Shown here: positions 36,530 through 48,426 of the stretch, one piece after another
Layout of the letters: every line of letters begins with the position of its first letter
Numbering within the stretch: the stretch's first letter is position 1
From: Trema orientale
Taxonomy: Eukaryota > Streptophyta > Magnoliopsida > Rosales > Cannabaceae
Reading direction: 5' to 3'
NCBI GenBank assembly: GCA_002914845.1
Contig: JXTC01000084.1
Location: 840,916 to 904,915 of the forward strand
DNA: 64,000 nucleotides
Program-made: the position numbers and the translations under genes
The notes under the pieces: generated by a model
Told to the model about the DNA's origin: nothing
The model's database searches: none
The model's input: only the letters and a program-made list of their open reading frames with translations

Positions 36530-37279
36530 ACCACAACATATTAATGCCCCTTTTTCATTAGTAAAATCAATTTAAAAATAACAAGAACTTAAATAATAAG
36601 AAGAACAATATTACATTTATTTTGTTTACAATTTTCTATGTTCTACTATTTAACCGTTAATAATAATATTTAATAATTTATTTTATTCTTTTCTTCTATT
36701 TTTTTATGCATGTCATTGAAGTTCGAAAACTGAAAAATTCATATCTTTTTGTTTTTGTTCTAGGGCTAATACATAATGAAGAGAATTAAAAAATATGTTT
36801 TTTATTGTTTTTAAAATAAATTTGTTTAAATTTATAATTTTCATTTCAAAATAGGTTTTCAAAAGATTAATTCAACATGCTTAATTTATATTCTTTTTTG
36901 TTAAAATTCCAATTTATAATTTGGGAGAGCTATTCTTTATTTTGTATAATTTTGATGCGGTTTTTTTATATTATTCAAACTAAAAATATATGAAAACCTA
37001 TATATAAATACATTAAAAAAAATATGTGATGGGGTTCATTTATATATATATATATGTTTGAGAGGGGCTCAAGCCCCACTGGGCTTGAGTCCTTCTGTCT
37101 CATGGCCTTCTTATATATTAAGATGTGATCTAATTCGACCCGCCGTTCCAAGTCGTATCGTGGCACACCAAAAATGATCTTCAAAGAATATCCACACCTA
37201 TCAGAATTACAATAGCAGAGCATGTTCAAAACAATGCTATAAATGTTTTAGCTTTTTGTATTATTATTACACATTTTAA

Positions 37280-38629
37280 TAGCAATTATTAAAAATTTTT
37301 CCAAAACTTTCATTGCGAAGAAAAGAACTCAGTAAAGATCTAACACACCAAAAAAATCTTTAGATAATAAGCACATCAATCTCATTGAACACAAATACTC
37401 AAAAATACCAACAAAACAATAAACAATATACCAAAAATGAAGCCACAAAACGACTTACGTCCATTGGAGCACACGGTATCACTTTAATTTAATAATCAAC
37501 AATATCACAAATTACAAAATAAATTTCCCATAGTAATTTCTCAAGAAAGAATCTGACAAACCCAAGTGTTCAATACTCTTTTCTCTCTCCTTTTTTATAT
37601 CGCAACTGAAAGAAGAAACCTCGTACAGGATTCCATAAGATTCCCAGCAAATACAAGTATTTGATACTTTAATTTTGCTCTCTTTCTTTTTTCCTCTCTG
37701 CTTCTTAACCAAATTAAAGAACACGCTCCGTCTTTATATATCTCTAGAGAAGATCTATAACAACCCCTTGTATGTTTTATCTTTGTGAAATCCTACTATA
37801 ATTGAGTTCATAAATAACTGGGTAATTTACACCAAGGGGTCTACTAAACTCTCATTATGAAAAAAGAAAAGGACTCACCCCTAAATGTTTTCAAAATTAA
37901 TCCCCATTATTATGTCATACATCTAAAATTTCTTGGATACTCGAGAGCACCTCCGTTCGACTAGGGTTGAAAAATTAATTTCGACTGTGGTTGAACTTAT
38001 TATGCTGTTTCTCCTAGTTGTTCCGATCGATTTTTGACCAACGGCTAGAAAATTTTGACTCCAATCGAAAATTTTCGACTAGGATCCAATTATTGTTTGA
38101 GCGTAGTCGAACAATTCGACTGGGATCGGAGCCACTAGTTATAAATTTTTGACCGGTGTTTGACTGGGTCGAATAACTGTTTGAATGTAGTCGAACATTT
38201 TTGACACTAATCAAACCTAATCGGCCACCTCCTTCACTTTTGACTTTTTCGACTTGGTAAAAAATCTTCGACTAAGGTCGAGTTATGAGTAATTTTAGAA
38301 CTACGAAATTTTTATTAAATGACATGACAATAGAAATTTTAGTTTTTTAAATGATTTATAAGTTTCCATTTTTTCACCACATGCATATATTAAAAAGAGT
38401 CAAAATTGATAATGCGTACCCAAAAATTGCTTTTTCCTTAATTGGGAAACTCCTATAATCTCTCTTCATGGTTAGTTAATTACGGAAGTGACCCATAAAA
38501 CTCTCCAGTTACACTTTCTCTATTGTAATTAAGCAATAAATATATATATATATTTTCCCACTCAATTACGCAAAGGAAATATGGATCCATTACATGTAAA
38601 GCCTATACATGGAATATTAAAAGTCTTTA
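37280..38629. other. Intergenic DNA between the duplication units
   Basis: No gene could be supported. A 70-codon minus-strand frame (37724-37512) has no recognisable domain. The part 37930-38290 is rich in TCGACTGGGATCGG-like motifs (listed separately). Confidence 0.5.
37930..38290. repeat. TCGA-rich degenerate repeat
   Basis: Variants of TTCGACTGGGATCGG, TTTTCGACTAGGATCC and TAGTCGAACAATTCGAC occur about every 30 bp in both directions. Similar in style to 63420-63650. Confidence 0.55.
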
Positions 38630-38718
38630 TAATCACCCCAAATGCTTGGACTAAAGTTGGCCGAATTTGAGCCATTCTTAAAATCAGTTAATGTACTTTT
38701 AGCTTCAGAAGAAGACAT
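38630..38718 (-). pseudogene. Truncated terpene synthase copy (start of exon 1)
   Basis: Begins MSSSEAKSTLTDF and keeps [12 protein letters not shown], matching the first 29 codons of the intact gene, then runs within three codons into unrelated sequence and a stop. No further exons lie downstream on the minus strand (37.3-38.6 kb). The RP pair before SANF is lost (reads GSN). The upstream DNA, including the TATA box, is preserved, so the fragment could still be transcribed, but the product could not be an enzyme. Confidence 0.88.
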
Positions 38719-38834
38719 TTTCTTTCTATTTTTCCAAAGTAAGGGTAGACTTGAATATTGATTTAGAAATAAATGTGTTCTATTTAGAGACTAGCTAGCT
38801 CAAGCTGTTGATAAGAATCGTAAACGGTGGGCCA

Positions 38835-38841
38835 ATTTATA
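38835..38841 (-). promoter_or_regulatory. TATA box of the truncated terpene synthase copy
   Basis: Minus strand TATAAAT followed by TGGCCC, at the position equivalent to 22970-22976, about 117 bases before the ATG. Confidence 0.5.
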
Positions 38842-40334
38842 GTAAAGTTTGGGCCAAATGTACTAACAGTACTTTCCCAACAAGGTGCAGGAATTGGATC
38901 GGATAGTAATTCGGTAGCCGCCATTAATTGTATAATGTATTCATAAATTACGAGTATAAATATGTATTGACTATGCATCGAACTGTAATAAGGACTTGGC
39001 GGCCGGACCACGCGATTTAAAAAGAGGAATAGATTAGCTATAGGCTGAGAGTCAATTTGGTGCTTGGAACTTTTATTTATCTTTATTAAACAAAGACTTG
39101 CTTAAAACTAATACTGCCGCCCTAGAAAGTTACTATTGATGAAAATGTTCCAAAAGCATGAGAAAGTGAATATACAAAACAGGGGCAGAGCCAAATGCAT
39201 TCTCCCTAACTTTTATTTTACTTAATTTATTTTTAAAAAAATTAGCATTTATCCTCTTTAAATTTTGCTTTTGCCTCTTCCGAATTAAAAGATTTTACGT
39301 ATTCTCCCAAATTTTGAATTAAGTCATTCTCACAAGTGAAGCTCACCGGATTTTTGCCGCCACTAAATTAAATTTCGTGCTCCGCCTGTAATAAATACCA
39401 ACAGGGTTCGGCAATGGCACCTGAGAACAACAATATTATAATTAAAAAAATATGTAGAATAACAAAATGAGAAGCAAGAAAAGTGAGTATAAAAATACAA
39501 ACGGGTAATTGGCACCTTACGTAGCAACATTAAGATAATATCAAACAAGCTTTTTTTAAAATCTATAATATGACTGCTAACGGCCCATTGTTAATCAATC
39601 CTGTCAAATTTCTACCATTTATGTTAACATATTATGAGATATTAAATATTATAGCACCATAAACTGTATTGATTTTTCGTACGATTTATGAGTGCTCGTA
39701 GTTGTATATATGCATGTGTATAAACCTAATCGTAGCGAACAAGTCTTTTTCCACAGTAAAAGAATTTGAATTTGTCTTCTTCCAACGAAAAAATAGAAGT
39801 ACTGTAAAGTGTCACAAAACTTCCTAAAGTCACGATTATGATAAAAGCCCGCCTAGCAAGTTCATCTGGAATGATAGCCGTACACGAGTCTCTCATCACC
39901 ACTAAAATATACGTCTTTATTCGTAATTTCAATCCGACATCAAAATGACTCGGTAAACATAATTTAGACTAATATTTGAATGAAACAGTACCAAATATAC
40001 AAACTGACATGTGCCCCTACATATTTACATTAATATACCACAAGGGCTGCCGTGAGTCAAATTTGAGAATATCACAGCCCTAAGTTTTACACACATATAT
40101 ATATATACCAATACATATCACGAATCTCGCAATTTATAAGCTGGGGTAATTAAGAATGATACAATAAATAAATAATGTCGGCTATGGCCTTCTTAAGGTG
40201 TGATCCAATTTGACCGGCCGTCCCAAGTCGTATTATGGCACACCAAACATGATCTTCGAAGGATACTCATGCCTATCAAAATTATAATAAAGATGTGAGC
40301 ATGTTCAAAACAATGCTATAGATATTTTAGTTTT

Positions 40335-41043
40335 GGGGTTAATTACATTAATAGTTCCTAAATTATACCACTTTAGTCCACGAATTTTCAACTTATACAA
40401 TAATGACCCATGAACTATATAATTGTTGCAGTAATGACCTTTTTGTATATTTAACAGAAATAATTTAATAAGACTTGTATAATTATTGTAGACCATTATT
40501 TTTTACAAACTGTTAAATTTTTAACATAAATAAGTCATGAGCAAAGTATACAATTTAGTTAAATATGGTTGAGAATGAGGTTCTGAATCATAGAAATAAA
40601 TAATGCGAACTATATACTTTGTCTATGACTATTTGCTATCTAAAAATTAGCAAATTTGCAGTTTCTTATCAAATAAACTGGGCCACACATTTAGTCAAAA
40701 CAGAACTTTAGCTTGTTAAAAACGACAATTTTATTCTTTAAGCTCATAAAACATATATTAAAACCAATAAATGTTGAAACTAATTATTCTTGTCTTTCTT
40801 TTTTTACCTCAAAATATTTTAAGTGAAAATAATAATTATTAAAAATAAAAAGAGTTTCAAATATTAAAAATAATTTTAAAAAAGAATGACGAAAGTTTTA
40901 AAAAAGTATTGTTTTCGTTCTTCTTAATGGGTAATTGTTGTAATAATTGTATAATTCAGAGACCATTACTATATAAGTTGAAAGTTTGGACGCCAAAATA
41001 GTACACTGAGTATAATTCAAGGGTCATTACTATAATTAACCCT
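40335..41043. mobile_element. 709-bp long-TIR non-autonomous element
   Basis: The left end is GGGGTTAATTACATTAATAG and the right arm, reverse-complemented, is GGGTTAATTATAGTAATGAC. TIR similarity runs for about 75 bp. The 8-bp duplication TTAGTTTT is at 40327-40334 and 41044-41051. Unit A carries the uninterrupted site (TTTTAGCTTTTTG near 37247). It is non-coding. An 8-bp duplication suggests hAT and the long TIRs suggest MULE; I leave it unassigned. Confidence 0.85.
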
Positions 41044-43617
41044 TAGTTTTTATGTACTATTATTACATATTTTAAGGGATAATATCAAAAAAAAAATACT
41101 ACCTTTAGTGTTTTATAAAAAAAAAAAAAAAAACACAATATAAGGTTTTCCTAAGGAATAGAAATGGGCTCTAGATATCTAAGGTCAACCGTTAGAATAA
41201 AATTAGAGGAGTTCAAATCCTGCAGCACATTCAGTTCAGTATCGGTCTCCTCATTTTCCGGAATATCCCAGCTACTACGTTGAGTCAAGTCTCCAACTAT
41301 TTTCTGGTTAGGGCCGTGCAACAAATCGTCTATATAGAAAATTTGCTTTGCTTCAAAAGTAAGAATGTAAGGTTCATCTTTGTACCACTCGGAATTGATT
41401 GCAATACTAGTAATATTATTCTCCGTTCATATCTTCTTCTTCTAAAGGTCGGTATTGAAATATTTATACCTGAACAAGATGACAGACAATTGGTTCAAGA
41501 AAGTGAACTCTTGTATTTCTTCTAGACTCCCATAAAATGTATTACCATCAAATCTCGGAACACAAACTCTATTATTTTGAGTTTTATGTCTAGAGTCTCG
41601 ATTATGTGCTACAAACTGGACATCATTGATAACACATATTGAGTAAGACAAAATGTTGAAATTTAGTCCAGATGCCAAAGCATATAACTCATTAGTTACT
41701 TCAGGACTGCTATTTTGTCATAGATGATACATTTGATAATCAACATACAATATAAAATTAACTATAATGACAATAATTTAAATAATTCGATCCAAATGGA
41801 TAAAACTACAATGATAAAATTTAAGTATACCTTTGTATAAAACTAAGATGAAAACTCTAATTTTTAGATTTCATCCAAGTTATTACCACCTTTTTGCTGA
41901 AGCTCTCTCATATATTCACTGATGAATAGTATAACATCGAGATTAATAAATAGATTCAATTAGTGATTAAATTGTATTAGTAAATACAAATATAAATTGA
42001 TAACACTTACTCCAAATAAATCTAGATTTCAGGACGATTATTCAGTATATACCAATAAGCCTTCTTACGCAGGTCATCATCAAGATGGACAATATTTTTT
42101 TTACCAATTGGAGGATAATATAATTGGAAAACTGACAAACTCGGCTTCAGACCATTTTGAACGGGATCTTTGTTCCTTTCTAGCCGGTTGAACTTAGTCT
42201 CAACTCTTTACAAGTACATTGAGCAAAAAGTCAAGGTTTCATCAATAATATAACCTTTAGCAATTGAACCCTCTGGTCGTGCTCGATTTCTTACATAGTT
42301 TTTCAACTTCTTTATATAGCGCTCATCAGGACATATCCATTTATAATGAATAGGTCCTCCAAGTAATGCCTCTTTTGGCAAATGAATCATTAAGTGCACT
42401 ATGATATCGAAAAAAATAGAAAAAAAAGAGCTCAAGCTTGCAAAGAATAAGAACTATATCAACCTCAGATATATCCAAGTCTTTCACATTTAGAGTCCTT
42501 CCACAGATGAGCTAGAAAAAGTTGCATAACTCAGTTATTATGGATGAGATGTCTATATTCACAAAAGGATGAATTTGCAGTGCTAACAGGCGTTACATAA
42601 TAACATGGCAATCATGCAAATTCAACCCGATAATTTTTATATCATTATCAGTTACATTGGTTCGAAGATTACTTGCAACCCCATCAAGAAACTTGATAGA
42701 TTTAATAAACTGATAAAATTTATGTCGATCATCAATAGTGAGAGAGTATTGTGCATGAGATCTAATCACTTGCGTTCACTGTATCCTTAGATCTTCCTTC
42801 AATACTCAACATTGTACCAAGAATACTATCGTATATATTTTTCTCAATATACATAACATCGAGATTGTGCCTTAGTTTTAGTGATGACCAATACTCAAGC
42901 TCAAAAAATATACTCTTCTTTTTCTAGTTGAGTTCTTCGTTGTCTCTTTTTCATTTTACCTCACCATAGTTTGGATGTTTACCAGGCACATCAAGTCGCA
43001 CATAACTGAGTTGTTGCAGAATATCTTCATTAGAAAATACCCTTAGTTGATTTCTTCTCTCTATCTTCCCATCAAACAGTGAACTTTTTCGAAATGCATG
43101 AGATATTGGAAGGAAACATCTATGCGCTATATAACAAGTCTTTATTCTTAAACGCATTGATGGAGTATTTTCGTCGCATATGGAAAATGCCTTGTATCCT
43201 TGCTCACTCCATCTAGATAAACTACTATGAGATGGAAAATCATTTACAGTCCATATCAATGCAGCTTGCATTTTAAACATTTTGTTATCAATGCTATCTC
43301 TAGTTTCAACTCCAACATGCTATAATTGCTTCAACTCATCCACCAACGGCCTTAGAAATACATCAATATTATTTCCCAGAGATTCCGACCCAAGAATTAA
43401 AAGGGACATCACAAAATAAGACTATTTTTTATATAGCCACGGAGGAAAGTTATAATTAGTCAAAACTACTGGCCACATGCTATAAGACAAACTCATGTTG
43501 TCAAATGGATTAAACCTATCAGCAGCCAATCCTAAACGGACATTTTGTGATTTAGAAGCAAAATTTGGATACTTCATATCAAAATATTTCCATGCTTTAC
43601 CGTTAACAGGATGTCTC

Positions 43618-45265
43618 TGCAGGTGTTTACTGGAATAAATTTTCTGAAAATATTTTCGCAAAATTATTTTTAAGAACACCAAAGTTTTGTAAAATCTAGA
43701 AACACAATAGAATTGGTCATTTAATTTTTTTTTTTTTTTTACAAAACCTTTCGAATAATGATCTAATATAAATTAACTCTTGTTCTAGACAAGAACAATA
43801 CCCGGATTCGCTCCACAACCTTCTCGTCTTTCTGTCCATTCTCGAAAGCCGTTTGCTTGATCCGGTGGATGGTCACCTTCTTGATTCCCAACAAAGAGAT
43901 TTGCATACGAATAGGAAGACAATCTCCTCAAACTAATTTCTCCGGGATGGCCAAAAAACACCAAGGACGGTGAACCCTAGTGCTGGCCGATTTCTGCTCT
44001 CTCTTTCTATCTGCTATACATGTGACACTCTCTTCTCAAGGGGGTATTTCACATGTAGTTAATGTCCTGTGCAAAGAACTTTTCTCTTAACTATAGAGAG
44101 ATTAATAAACCCTAATGGGCTTATTGGGCTTGTTGGGCTCAACTGATCATCAAATAACTATTGGGCTTTAATTTGAGCTAGATAAGAGACTAGATGGATC
44201 TATAAAGCCCAAGCTCCAATGGACCATATACTCTCTATCATAATTAACTCTTGATTATGATTGGGCCTTGTCTATTAATATTGGGGCATACCACTATAGG
44301 CCCAATATTGAACTCTTGGACTAAATGTTATTTATTTTTTGTGAAGCTTATTAACAATTAATTAGCTTGATCCATTTAGCATATACTATATCTACAGACA
44401 TACCCCCAATGCAATGCCATACTAGTAGGGTGAAATTACTGTATCACCCCTCTAGTACATATTTATCTTTGAGTTGTCATTTTTCATCTAATAGATAATA
44501 GTTGACTGTGTTTGTATCTGCTTATACTAACACAGTTAAATTCACATAGTGAATACCGGGGCCCTGATGTATATTATCTAAGTACTTGAAAAAACTCAAA
44601 GTGACATTATATGCAAGGCGTTCATCATAAAAAATATTTTTAGACATTTCATACACCTTATCTTCCAAGATACCGATGTTCGAACCATAAATCGGAACTA
44701 GTCCTTTAGTAACTCAAAAAGACAAAACACATGAAAGTAAGTTTATTAATCACTAAGATGAAGGTTTTCTATAATAGTGCTAGATTAGTGAAATTAGAAA
44801 TTTAAGTTACGACACTTAACCTTAAATTCTAATTCACTCAGTCATGTTCGATGCTGTTATAACTATCTTATAACATACTAGTGTTTCTATCCGAAGACTT
44901 ACTTTGATAATTGGAGACTTCATTATGAAAATAGACAATATTATATTCTATGGCATCGTAAAGTACTCTATCTTCAATATGCAGAATGCGAATAATTTAA
45001 TTTAGACATGATGAAATAAAGAATATAATGTCTCTCACATATGAACTCATTATACGAATAATTATTTATTACTCATTATATATCTCGGAATCTTTAGATG
45101 TTTGCATAAGATAAACATGCACATCACATGTATATCAAAAAGACGTAAATGAAATAAAAATTCATAACATGGAATTTATTAATAACAAATAGATAATAAA
45201 TAATCCAATAAATATTGTTTATAATGTTAAAATAATAAACTGCTTTATAGGACATTATTCCAACA
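43618..45265 (-). repeat. 3' LTR of the nested copia
   Basis: 1648 bp, matching 50366-52014. Minus-strand start TGTTGGAATAATG, end AACACCTGCA. Confidence 0.93.
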
Positions 45266-45280
45266 ATCTCCCACTTGGCC
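45266..45280 (-). promoter_or_regulatory. Polypurine tract of the nested copia
   Basis: Minus strand GGCCAAGTGGGAGAT directly before the 3' LTR, the usual copia form. Confidence 0.85.
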
Positions 45281-45415
45281 TTTAAAGAAAATGTGACATG
45301 TCACGTAGTCCTATTCCTTTTAGGTGGTTCTTAAATACTTTGGTAGCCAAAGATTTGATAAAAGGATCAGCAAGGTTCTCTGCAGATGCTATCTTACTCA
45401 CTATCACGTCTCCTC

Positions 45416-47975
45416 TTAGAACAATTTCTCTGAGTACATGATTTTTTTTTCTACGTGTTTTCCCCTCTTGTGGCTTCTGGGCTCTCTAGAGTTAGCAACT
45501 ACTCCACTGTTATCATAGTAAAGTGTTATGGGTTGCTGTGCTCTAGGTACTACCTCAAGATCTATAAGGAAATTATGAAGCCAGATCGCCTCTTTAGCTA
45601 CTTCAGAAGCTGCCACATATTCGGCCTCCATGGTTGAATCTGCAACATAAGATTACTTGATACTCCTCCATACAATGGCTCCACCACCAAGGGTAAATAC
45701 TGAACCAGAGGTTGATCTTCTAGAGTCTTTATCAGATTGAAAATCCGAATCAGTATATCCAATAGGTGTTAGATCTTCTCCTAAATATACAAGTATATGA
45801 TTTCTAGTTCTCCAAAGATACTTTAGAATATGCTTGACTGCACCCCAATATTCAGGTCCTAGATTGGATTGATAACGACTTACAATCCCAACAGCATAAC
45901 AAATATCTGGTTTTGTGCAAAGCATGGCATACACGAGACTTCCTACTGCCGAAGCATAAGGAACATTTTTTATCTGTTCTTTTTCTTCATCTGTCTTAGG
46001 AGAATTCTCATTAGACAGGGTAATTCCTTTACGAAAAGTTGTTAACCCTTTCTTAGAATTTTGAATTGCAAACCTAACCAGTATTTTATCTATATATGAA
46101 GCTTGTGATAAAGCTATGTATTTATTCTTTCTATCTCGTAGAATTTGTATTCCAAGAACATAGTAAGCTTCACCTAAGTCTTTCATATCAAACTATTGTG
46201 CTAACCAGACTTTCACTGATGATAATGATCCAACATCATTCCTAATGATTAGAATATCATCAACATACAGTACCAGAAAAATCACTTTATTATCCTGAAT
46301 TCTTTTATAGACATAAGGTACATCTATGTTTCGTTCAAAACCATAAGATTTAATTGCTTCGTCAAATCTTATGTTCCCTGATCTAGACACTTGCTTGAGT
46401 CCATAAATAGATCTCTTAAAAGCTTGAATATTCATGGGCCCGTAGACATCAGTGTGTACTAACTCAAGACATTCTTGAACTCTAAGACCTTTTCTAGTAA
46501 ATGGTCTTTTAGTCATTTTACCTTCCAAATAGGATTCGCAAGTTGGTAATGGTTTAACTTCTAACAAATTTAGAGGTCTATCACTGACTAATCTTTGAAT
46601 TCTGTTTAGGTTAATATAAAAAAGAGTCTCAAATGCAGAGATAAGTTTCATCATCAGTACTCACTTTCACTTTCTTATATTTAGGTTCTACATATTCAGA
46701 ATCATTTTCAAGATTGTGCAATAAGATGCTTTTAGGTTGGATAAAGAAAAGATTATTCCTATGAGTACCAGTGCAAATAAAACTTTTATTCTTTCTAATA
46801 GAAAATTTATTGTCAAAATGAACAGAATAACTTTGTCTTATTAAACAGGAAACAGAAATCAAATTCCGTTTAAACACCATAATATAATAATAATTCTTTA
46901 TTTCTAAAAACCTAAAATCATCGAAATTCAAAATAACATCTCCCATTGCACGAGCTTCAATAATTGAGCCATCTCCCAATCGCAGCGTGAACTCTTCACT
47001 AGCGAACTTCCTAGTTTCCTTGAACCCCTGCAAAGTATTATAAACATGGTCAGTGGCTCCCGAAGATCCAAGAATAGATAGAATCAACTACATGACAAGC
47101 CTCAATGAACAACAAATTGTCATTACCTTGTTTGTCCTTGCCATTGTCCTTCTCCTTCTTAAGGGTTAGGTAAGTTTTGCAGTTCTTCTTCCAATGTCCA
47201 TTCTCACCGCAGTAGAAATATTTTCCCTTTAGTTTGGCATCTTTCTTAGTCTTCTTTTTCTTTGGAACCAGAGAAGCAGGAGTCTTTTTCTTTCCCTTAC
47301 CTTTGCCTTTCGACTTAGGTTTGGAAGAACTAGCTTGAGCTACATTAGCCTCAGCTGACCCCGACTTATTCTTCTTAAGAATATTCTCAGTAATTTGTAG
47401 ATCTTTCATCAGGCCAGTAAGAGTATAATCCTTTTGGCGAATCTCATGATCAATATTAAATTGATTGAAGGTGTCTGATAATGTGTTCAAAACTATGTCA
47501 ATTTGGGTGTCGCAATCAATTTCAGCATCAAGGATTTCTAGTTCATTAAGGTATGTGATGACTTTCATCATATGTTCCCGAACTGGAGTACCCTTCTTTT
47601 GTCGAAGATTCATGAATGCAGATGTAGCCTCATTTCTAGCTTGAGGACCGAGACTAGCGAATATTTTATCAACACTCAGCATTATGTCAGCAGCAGTATC
47701 CATCCCACGATGTTGTTGTTACAATATATTGCTCATAGAGCCAAGTATATAGCACTTGGCCATCTTATCAGATTGCTTCCACTTGTCATATAAGTTTCTT
47801 TCATCGTTGGTAGATTCCTCAGTTGGCTGAGTAGGACATAGAGTCGTGAGAACCCACTTATGTTTATCAGCAGTAAGCACTATATCTAAGTTACGTTTTC
47901 AGTCTACATAGTTTTCACCGAACAGCTTGTTTTGTGTGAGTAAAGTGGATAAAGGATTAAGTGCTACATCTACTG
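45416..47975 (-). pseudogene. Nested copia gag-pol with integrase-RT deletion
   Basis: Gag (about 47975-47050) has WVLTTLCPTQ, then a TAA stop near 47718, then a UBN2-like domain; its knuckle reads YFYCGENGHWKKNC with Tyr for the first Cys. A frameshift separates gag from protease (SSGATDHVYNTLQGF, 47060), which has Ser-Gly where Asp-Ser-Gly is expected. The frame 46654-46193 holds the pre-integrase region (LPTCESYLEGKM, HTDVYGPMNIQA) joined directly to late RT (FKRSIYGLKQ, LYVDDILII). The integrase core and early RT are thus missing without a frame break. RT/RNase H continues at 46186-45653 (YTDSDFQSDKDSR) and 45631-45416 (MEAEYVAASEVAKEA). It cannot be autonomous. Confidence 0.92.
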
Positions 47976-48126
47976 AAAAATAAATAAACATTCCATGTAG
48001 AAGTAAACATCATATTTCATGTTTCGAATAATTGACATAAAATATTAAGGATACAATATGCAAGTGAAGTATCCCTAAGACTATCACTTATATTCATGGT
48101 AATTTGACCTACTATTGATTACAAGT

Positions 48127-48426
48127 CTCCTACGGGAAATCATGCAATCAACATGTCAAACTGAAATAATTTCAATTAGTAAATAGATAGATAACTCTTA
48201 TCTCATATTTCTAACTACCATCCTCTTTGGTCCTCTAATCGACTGATAAGAACTCCTCCGGGAGGATATTAATGTTTCAAGTTGAGTATTTAACCATTGT
48301 TTCAGTAACTAAGCTTCCTATATAAGACGGTCCCCTACGGGCGATCAGCCTCATATAGTCTACCTAGTACCTTATCCTAAGAAGTTCATTTCCAGTATTA
48401 CCCAGACGAAAACTCTCCTACGGGAG
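48127..48426. repeat. Four palindromic CTCCTACGGGAG-type motifs
   Basis: CTCCTACGGGA (48127), CTCCTCCGGGAG (48253), CCCCTACGGGCG (48332) and CTCCTACGGGAG (48415), spaced 126, 79 and 83 bp. Each could form a short stem-loop in leader RNA. Confidence 0.7.

Larger units (their letters stand above)
27703..37100. mobile_element. hAT-like element split by the gypsy insertion
   Basis: The left end CAGTGACGGAGTCAG resembles the left end of the element at 24115, and the right end ...CTTCTGTCT resembles its right end. Flanks are CCCATGGC and CTCATGGC (7 of 8). Unit B has the uninterrupted ATGGCCTTCTT near 40190. Only 27703-27970 and 36535-37100 belong to it; the middle is a gypsy element. It is non-coding. 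Confidence 0.6.
22760..37279. repeat. Segmental duplication unit A (terpene synthase 5' end and upstream DNA)
   Basis: From within exon 1 rightward, unit A aligns collinearly with 38630-41076. Shared blocks: 22760-23320 with 38630-39170, 23797-24114 with 39185-39520, 25066-25394 with 39520-39600, 26937-27690 with 39630-40190, and 37101-37279 with 40190-40334 plus 41044-41076. The gaps are transposon insertions in unit A. Similarity was judged by eye. Confidence 0.85.
38630..41076. repeat. Segmental duplication unit B
   Basis: Collinear with 22760-37279 after removing insertions. It lacks four insertions present in unit A and has one of its own (40335-41043). Both units have the same orientation, so this is a direct (tandem) duplication with about 15.9 kb offset. 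Confidence 0.85.

Noticed and set aside
37512-37724. 70-codon minus-strand frame as a remnant of the second terpene synthase
   Set aside because: No similarity to any terpene synthase exon could be seen.
41280-41525. Plus-strand frame of 81 codons
   Set aside because: Antisense to the DUF4216 part of the CACTA transposase.
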